Shown here piece after piece: positions 59,697-64,000 of a stretch of 64,000 nt of DNA (the stretch's first letter is position 1; each line of letters begins with the position of its first letter). Source of the stretch: Alphaproteobacteria bacterium GWF2_58_20 (GTDB lineage Bacteria; Pseudomonadota; Alphaproteobacteria; UBA1247); contig MEMB01000006.1 in assembly GCA_001768735.1 (NCBI GenBank), positions 124,001 to 188,000 on the forward strand. The letters are read 5' to 3'. A program made the translations under genes and the position numbers. The notes beneath the pieces are model-generated. The model was not told the DNA's origin. It ran no database searches and was given only the letters and a program-made list of their open reading frames with translations.

Positions 59697-62600
59697 ATGC
59701 GCATTCTTAAAATTGCCCTTTTCATAGCGGTTCTGGCCAGCGAATCACTCATGGCTTCGGCCCAGCAGCTTCCGCCGCATGTGTTTCGCCGGCGGATCGA
59801 GATTTGCCAGGCATGGGGGGGATGCGATGAAGACCTTGGAAATGGCGGCAGCGAGGGTGTTCCGGGCGCGCCCGATATTGCGCCCATTACCGACCAGCGC
59901 ATTGCCGTGAACACAACGACCGGCCTCATTCCTGTGCATGTCACGGATGATGATACCCCGTTTGCGGAACTGGCTCTTTCGGTTTGGGTGGCGGATACCC
60001 AGCTGGTGCCGGAAGATGGTGTGGATTTTTCCTGTGTGGCGGTGGATGCCTGTGGCCTGCAGCTGACACCTGCGGTCGCTGAAATCGGCCAGACATCGGT
60101 TTTTCTTCAGGTGAGTGACGGTGCTACCACCACCACGCGCAGTTTCATCCTGCGGGTCATGGATGGCAATGCCCCCTTCATTTCCCCCATCGCCGACCAG
60201 ACCGGATATGTGAATCTTGCCCTGACTCCCATTTCCTTTATTGTAGATGATCTGGATACCGATCCGGCCCAGATTACCATTGAGGCTTTTTCCGAAAAAC
60301 CGGCTTCCCTGGATGAGACAACCTTCACGTTCAGTGGCACTGGCAATACGCGCATTCTTACCATTCCTCCCCAGACGGTGGAGGATACGACCAAAATCAC
60401 TTTGGTGGCGCATGACAACACGCCTGAAGACAATACCGGCCTGCGCGATTTTCATGTGACCATCATTCCCGACAACCGGGCAGACAGCACCGTGGATATT
60501 TCGGAGATCTTCAACCAGACAACGCCTGTTGAGGTAGCTACCAGTCCTATCTTTTTCACCACCACGAATGGCGGCGCGGAACACCTCATCACAGTGACGT
60601 CCTCGTCTGGGGATCAAGCCATTGTGCCGGACGGCAACATCGAAGTCCTCGGAGAGGGGGTCAACCACACTCTTGTGGTTACACCCATACAGACGGGAAC
60701 CGTGCCCATCACAGTGGAGGCGACGGATGGTGGCAGCAGCGATTCCACCACGTTCCTGCTGGAAGTTGTGGAATCCAACGGCATCTCGATTTCTCCCATC
60801 CCGACCCAATACATGATGCGCAACAGCATCAAACGCGTGGAGTTCACGATCAGGGCGCCTGATGGCTTTGCTCCGCTCATGCTCAATCCGGATCCAGACA
60901 CGTATTACAACAGCGAAGATCTTGGATACAAATACGAGCTGGATGTCTGGAGCGAGAGTGGTGATGTTGTCAAGGACAACTATGATGCCGATGGCTGGGA
61001 ATGGGTTTATGCCCAATGTGACGTTGATGGCAAATGTTTCATGGATCTGGAAAGCGGAACAGAAATCGGCCAGGAGGAAGTGTCGGTATGGCTTGGAACC
61101 GTTTCCTGGCCTTATGAATCCGCGTCTGTTGATGTTCCTGTACATGTTGTGGATGGTGGCCCGGTGATTGATGCGATTGCAAACCAGTCTACCCCCATGA
61201 ACACCCCCGTCGGCCCGATCGCTTTCGAGGTGTTTGACTTCTATGATCCCTTGGCCGTGACGGTTTCCGTCCAGTCTTCGGATGAAACCGTTTTGCCGGT
61301 TTCCGGGATCACCGTCGGGGGAGGGGTAACGGAAACCCTGCGCAGCCTCCGACTGAACCCGGCACCGGATGCGTCCGGATTGGCTGCCATCACGGTGGTG
61401 GCGGAAAATCCCTTTGGCGATACGGCTTCCACCAGTTTCCTGACGCGCGTTTTACCGACCGATTGCAAACCCACCATTACTGTTCTCACCAAGGAAATTA
61501 CCGCATTATGTGCGATAGATACCTGTCCGCAGATCGCCATTCCCTATGAGGTCACCGATGCATGTGGCAAAAAGGATGGCTATCCGGCCTGGGTGACATA
61601 TGGCTGGAACAGCTGGAGAACCAGCGGAGTTACGCCGCCGCTCACCGATTCCGTAGGGGTGTTCCGCGTAGATCCGTTGAGCTTGCCCGCCTTTGTCAGC
61701 GCAGTGGGGCCTTCCGGCGATTATTCAAATCCCGGCAACAGTGTGCTCCTGCAACCGACCGTGCAGAGCGGAAGCGCCGAATTCACTCTTTCCTACACCA
61801 ATGGCTACAATGTGGCGTCCGACACATTCAGGGTTACCGTCAATCCCGAAGAGCCTATTTGCAACCTTGATGTTGGTGATCTGGAAGGGGTTGAACCAAA
61901 CACGGAAATCACCTCTCCTGTATTCAAGATCGGTGGATACACTGGCAGTCGGGATGTGATCCTGTCCTTCGCTGGCGATTTCTTGCAGGGATATAACGAT
62001 CCCGTCTACCAGTATGGCACGTTTTGCCTACTATCCTACCTGCAGGATTGGTACAATGATGATTTTTACTGCCCAAGCCGCGTTTATTTTGGATATTACC
62101 GGGATGGGGAACCTAGTTCAGAGACGGTTTCCGTGCCCACGGGATCCTTCATTCAGCTATCCGCCGTTTCATCACCGGTGGCAGGTGGCGTTTCCAAGGT
62201 TATATTTGATGCTGGTTCCGGCTGCAAAACGGAATGGAAGGTGACGACCAAAATACCGGATTCCTCCGAACCTGACACATGGCCTCCTGCCCTGACCTGC
62301 GAGGCGCTGTCATGGGAAACCACTACGCCTTCCACAACAGGCAGCAGACATGGCATTGCGCCGGCAGTGTATAAATATTCCCCCTTCAGTTATCTCGTGA
62401 AGATGACGGATGACCGGACAAGTTTTTCCAACCTTGTGACATCGGTTGAGCCATATTCCTACTGGAACGCTGCTGATGATGTGACGAATCTGAAAATTGA
62501 ATGTGGTATATCCAGCTGCGTGGTTTCGGGCGCATCCCAGGCGGATACGGGCAACATCATGTTGACGGTTTCCGCGACCGATGAGGCAGGCAATGTGGGG

Positions 62601-64000
62601 ACGCGGACATGCGAGGGAATCTTTGTCATCAGCAGTTCCAAGCTGATCATTGTCAGACAGGATCCGCCCCATGGTGCGCAGGATGTTGGCCATATGCCGG
62701 TCATTACGGCGCTGTTCAGCAGCCTGCTGGATGTTGGTAGCGGGGAAATCCGCATTTATGATATTGGCGCTGATTATTTCGATCCGGCCGATGATGTCCT
62801 GTTTGACACCATCGATGTGACCGACAGCGGCCGGTTGACGGTTGTGGACAAGACCATTTCTTTTTCTCCATTAACGCCGTTCCAGCATGGACACACCTAT
62901 TATATCAACATTGATTCAGGGACTTTTTTCGACCAACTTGCGCCTGCGATGTTTTATGAAGGCCTGTCAGGGTATGATTGGGGATTCACCATTCATTCAG
63001 AATCTGCCGATGTCTGCACAAGTGATTTTACAGACACGACCAATGCGGAACCGGGCAGTACCCAGACATCCGAGGTTTTGGACGTTTCCGGGTTTTCCGG
63101 CTCCCGTACGGCGACTGTAACCGGGGCAACGGTTGTCGGTGTTTATTATGGAACGGATGCCGCCAATCTTTCCAATGTCGCCGTGGCTGCTGAATCCTTT
63201 ACCCTCAATTCCGGGGACCATATCCAGATCGTCATGAATGCATCCCCTGATCCGGAGGGCGAGGTATTTGCCACCTTTGATGCCGGTGCCGGTTGTGCAT
63301 CGACATGGAGGGTTGTCACCAAGGCAGAAGGTGGTGAGGATCCTGTTGATCCTGAAGATCCCGTTGATCCGGAGGATCCTGTCGATCCTGAAGTTGTGGA
63401 TCCTTATGTGCCCGGTGTAACAACAGGGAAGATCTATATCTATGCCTATAGCGGTGACATGTATTACCTGCCGGAGCAGAGCACGTTTTGGGACGTTTTC
63501 TCATGGGATAGCGAACCGCCGCAACTTTATGAGGAATGGCTGCAGTTCAAGTACAAGACATCATCGAATGTTCCTGTCATCAAGGTCGCCTTTGTTGTTC
63601 TTTCGCCAAACCTGACCGATGAGATCATCAGTGAAATGCCTGACGGCTTGCCTATCATGCAGATGGGAATTATCGGCGGGTTGGCCAATCTCGGTGTAAC
63701 TCCCAAGAATCCAAGCGCCTTTTACATGCCGCAGCTGGGCAAGCTGTATGAAATTGAACTGGAGGATTCGGTCGATGTGGCAAACACCCAGGTTGGGGAT
63801 AAGCTGTTCCGGGTGACCTTTGAGGGTTCACATAGTGAGATTGAGTTGCTCAATCCAAATCACGTCATCCCCTTTTTCAAGACGGCTGCCAGCAACCACA
63901 AGGCCTACAACCATGAATCCACGAACAGTCTGGAGAGCGCTCTTTATGGAGCCATGGCGAATGATGGGTTGATCTGGTGTCCTAGCAGCCAGGTTTCCGC
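59697..64000 (+). CDS. Giant secreted multi-domain protein (incomplete at window end)
   Basis: Open from ATG 59697 to the end of the window without a stop (1,434 codons), with GCAAGGA upstream. A signal peptide (ending MASA) is followed by VFRRRIEICQAWGGC, similar to the motif of the 6103 and 39745 proteins. Repeated Ig/cadherin-like modules follow (IADQTGYVNLALTPISFIVDD; IANQSTPMNTPVGPIAFEV), cysteine-bearing beta units with matching SGSRTATV/TGSRDVIL strands, a Big_5-like unit (DPPHGAQDVGHMPVITALF) and a DPVDPE repeat linker before an unassigned C-terminal part. It follows the pilin-RCC1 gene and is likely its partner in adhesion. Confidence 0.82.
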   Translation, partial: MRILKIALFIAVLASESLMASAQQLPPHVFRRRIEICQAWGGCDEDLGNGGSEGVPGAPDIAPITDQRIAVNTTTGLIPVHVTDDDTPFAELALSVWVADTQLVPEDGVDFSCVAVDACGLQLTPAVAEIGQTSVFLQVSDGATTTTRSFILRVMDGNAPFISPIADQTGYVNLALTPISFIVDDLDTDPAQITIEAFSEKPASLDETTFTFSGTGNTRILTIPPQTVEDTTKITLVAHDNTPEDNTGLRDFHVTIIPDNRADSTVDISEIFNQTTPVEVATSPIFFTTTNGGAEHLITVTSSSGDQAIVPDGNIEVLGEGVNHTLVVTPIQTGTVPITVEATDGGSSDSTTFLLEVVESNGISISPIPTQYMMRNSIKRVEFTIRAPDGFAPLMLNPDPDTYYNSEDLGYKYELDVWSESGDVVKDNYDADGWEWVYAQCDVDGKCFMDLESGTEIGQEEVSVWLGTVSWPYESASVDVPVHVVDGGPVIDAIANQSTPMNTPVGPIAFEVFDFYDPLAVTVSVQSSDETVLPVSGITVGGGVTETLRSLRLNPAPDASGLAAITVVAENPFGDTASTSFLTRVLPTDCKPTITVLTKEITALCAIDTCPQIAIPYEVTDACGKKDGYPAWVTYGWNSWRTSGVTPPLTDSVGVFRVDPLSLPAFVSAVGPSGDYSNPGNSVLLQPTVQSGSAEFTLSYTNGYNVASDTFRVTVNPEEPICNLDVGDLEGVEPNTEITSPVFKIGGYTGSRDVILSFAGDFLQGYNDPVYQYGTFCLLSYLQDWYNDDFYCPSRVYFGYYRDGEPSSETVSVPTGSFIQLSAVSSPVAGGVSKVIFDAGSGCKTEWKVTTKIPDSSEPDTWPPALTCEALSWETTTPSTTGSRHGIAPAVYKYSPFSYLVKMTDDRTSFSNLVTSVEPYSYWNAADDVTNLKIECGISSCVVSGASQADTGNIMLTVSATDEAGNVGTRTCEGIFVISSSKLIIVRQDPPHGAQDVGHMPVITALFSSLLDVGSGEIRIYDIGADYFDPADDVLFDTIDVTDSGRLTVVDKTISFSPLTPFQHGHTYYINIDSGTFFDQLAPAMFYEGLSGYDWGFTIHSESADVCTSDFTDTTNAEPGSTQTSEVLDVSGFSGSRTATVTGATVVGVYYGTDAANLSNVAVAAESFTLNSGDHIQIVMNASPDPEGEVFATFDAGAGCASTWRVVTKAEGGEDPVDPEDPVDPEDPVDPEVVDPYVPGVTTGKIYIYAYSGDMYYLPEQSTFWDVFSWDSEPPQLYEEWLQFKYKTSSNVPVIKVAFVVLSPNLTDEIISEMPDGLPIMQMGIIGGLANLGVTPKNPSAFYMPQLGKLYEIELEDSVDVANTQVGDKLFRVTFEGSHSEIELLNPNHVIPFFKTAASNHKAYNHESTNSLESALYGAMANDGLIWCPSSQVS
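63339..63392 (+). repeat. Three 18-bp tandem repeats encoding DPVDPE
   Basis: GATCCTGTTGATCCTGAA and two variants stand in frame at 63339, 63357 and 63375 and make an acidic proline linker. Such repeats can change number by slippage. Confidence 0.85.

Overview
The window is a stretch of bacterial chromosome, most likely from an alphaproteobacterium. The main evidence is a circularly permuted, two-piece-type tmRNA gene (minus strand, about 10900-11160) whose tag reads ANDNYAPVALAA, next to an alphaproteobacterial-type SspB. RNase E, DUF2155, MlaD and the zinc-ligand-free L36 fit this. The genus cannot be read from the window. An envelope rich in adhesins, pilin-like proteins and FlgP/FlgT-like proteins suggests a free-living, surface-interacting cell; that is inference.

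Layout. (1) 161-6008: a tRNA-Thr(CGU) gene is the integration site of a 5.8-kb element bounded by 47-bp direct repeats (189-235 and 5962-6008). It carries a filamentous-phage-type (II/X, RstA-like) replication initiator, a stem-loop region that may be its origin, a small excisionase-like HTH protein, an AT-rich three-gene cargo (STAS/HATPase-like protein, STAS-like DUF4325 protein, small membrane protein), an unknown gene and a tyrosine integrase. No virion genes are visible, so it looks like a rolling-circle satellite or integrative element. The cargo is the best candidate here for an undescribed system. (2) 6103-12664: secreted seven-bladed RCC1 protein, then rpmJ, pyk, sspB, ssrA and a long ThyX-like protein. 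(3) 12677-20612: surface polysaccharide genes (FkbM methyltransferase, flippase, polymerase-like protein, two glycosyltransferases, tandem TupA-like ATP-grasp proteins). (4) 20609-28044: FecR-domain protein, pilin-like protein, membrane protein, then four exported proteins, two resembling FlgT and FlgP. (5) 28349-39670: rne, M48 protease, DsbA-like protein, accB-accC, a palindromic repeat, DUF2155, mlaD, glgX and an unknown gene. (6) 39745-50318: secreted fibrinogen-like protein, guaD, S11 carboxypeptidase, acylphosphatase, PagL-like deacylase, a LolA-like/ABC/beta-barrel operon and an all-hexapeptide-repeat protein. (7) 50348-53450: an arsR-P-E-F-G organoarsenical resistance operon with a readable promoter/operator. 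(8) 53657-56488: a second copy of half the palindromic repeat, cdd, hisS, FkbM methyltransferase and tRNA-Lys(CUU). (9) 56883-64000: a pilin module fused to seven RCC1 repeats, followed by a giant secreted protein that runs off the window.

How the parts fit. A recurrent theme is a secreted protein family in which a signal peptide is followed by an R(K/R)RI-C motif (6103, 39745 and 59697 genes), and two proteins built on the same pilin module ending in a DPCC motif (22072 and 56883 genes). I read these as parts of a surface adhesion apparatus with beta-propeller tips. The other loci serve envelope building (polysaccharide, Mla, lipid A trimming, lipoprotein-like transport), metal(loid) defence and housekeeping.
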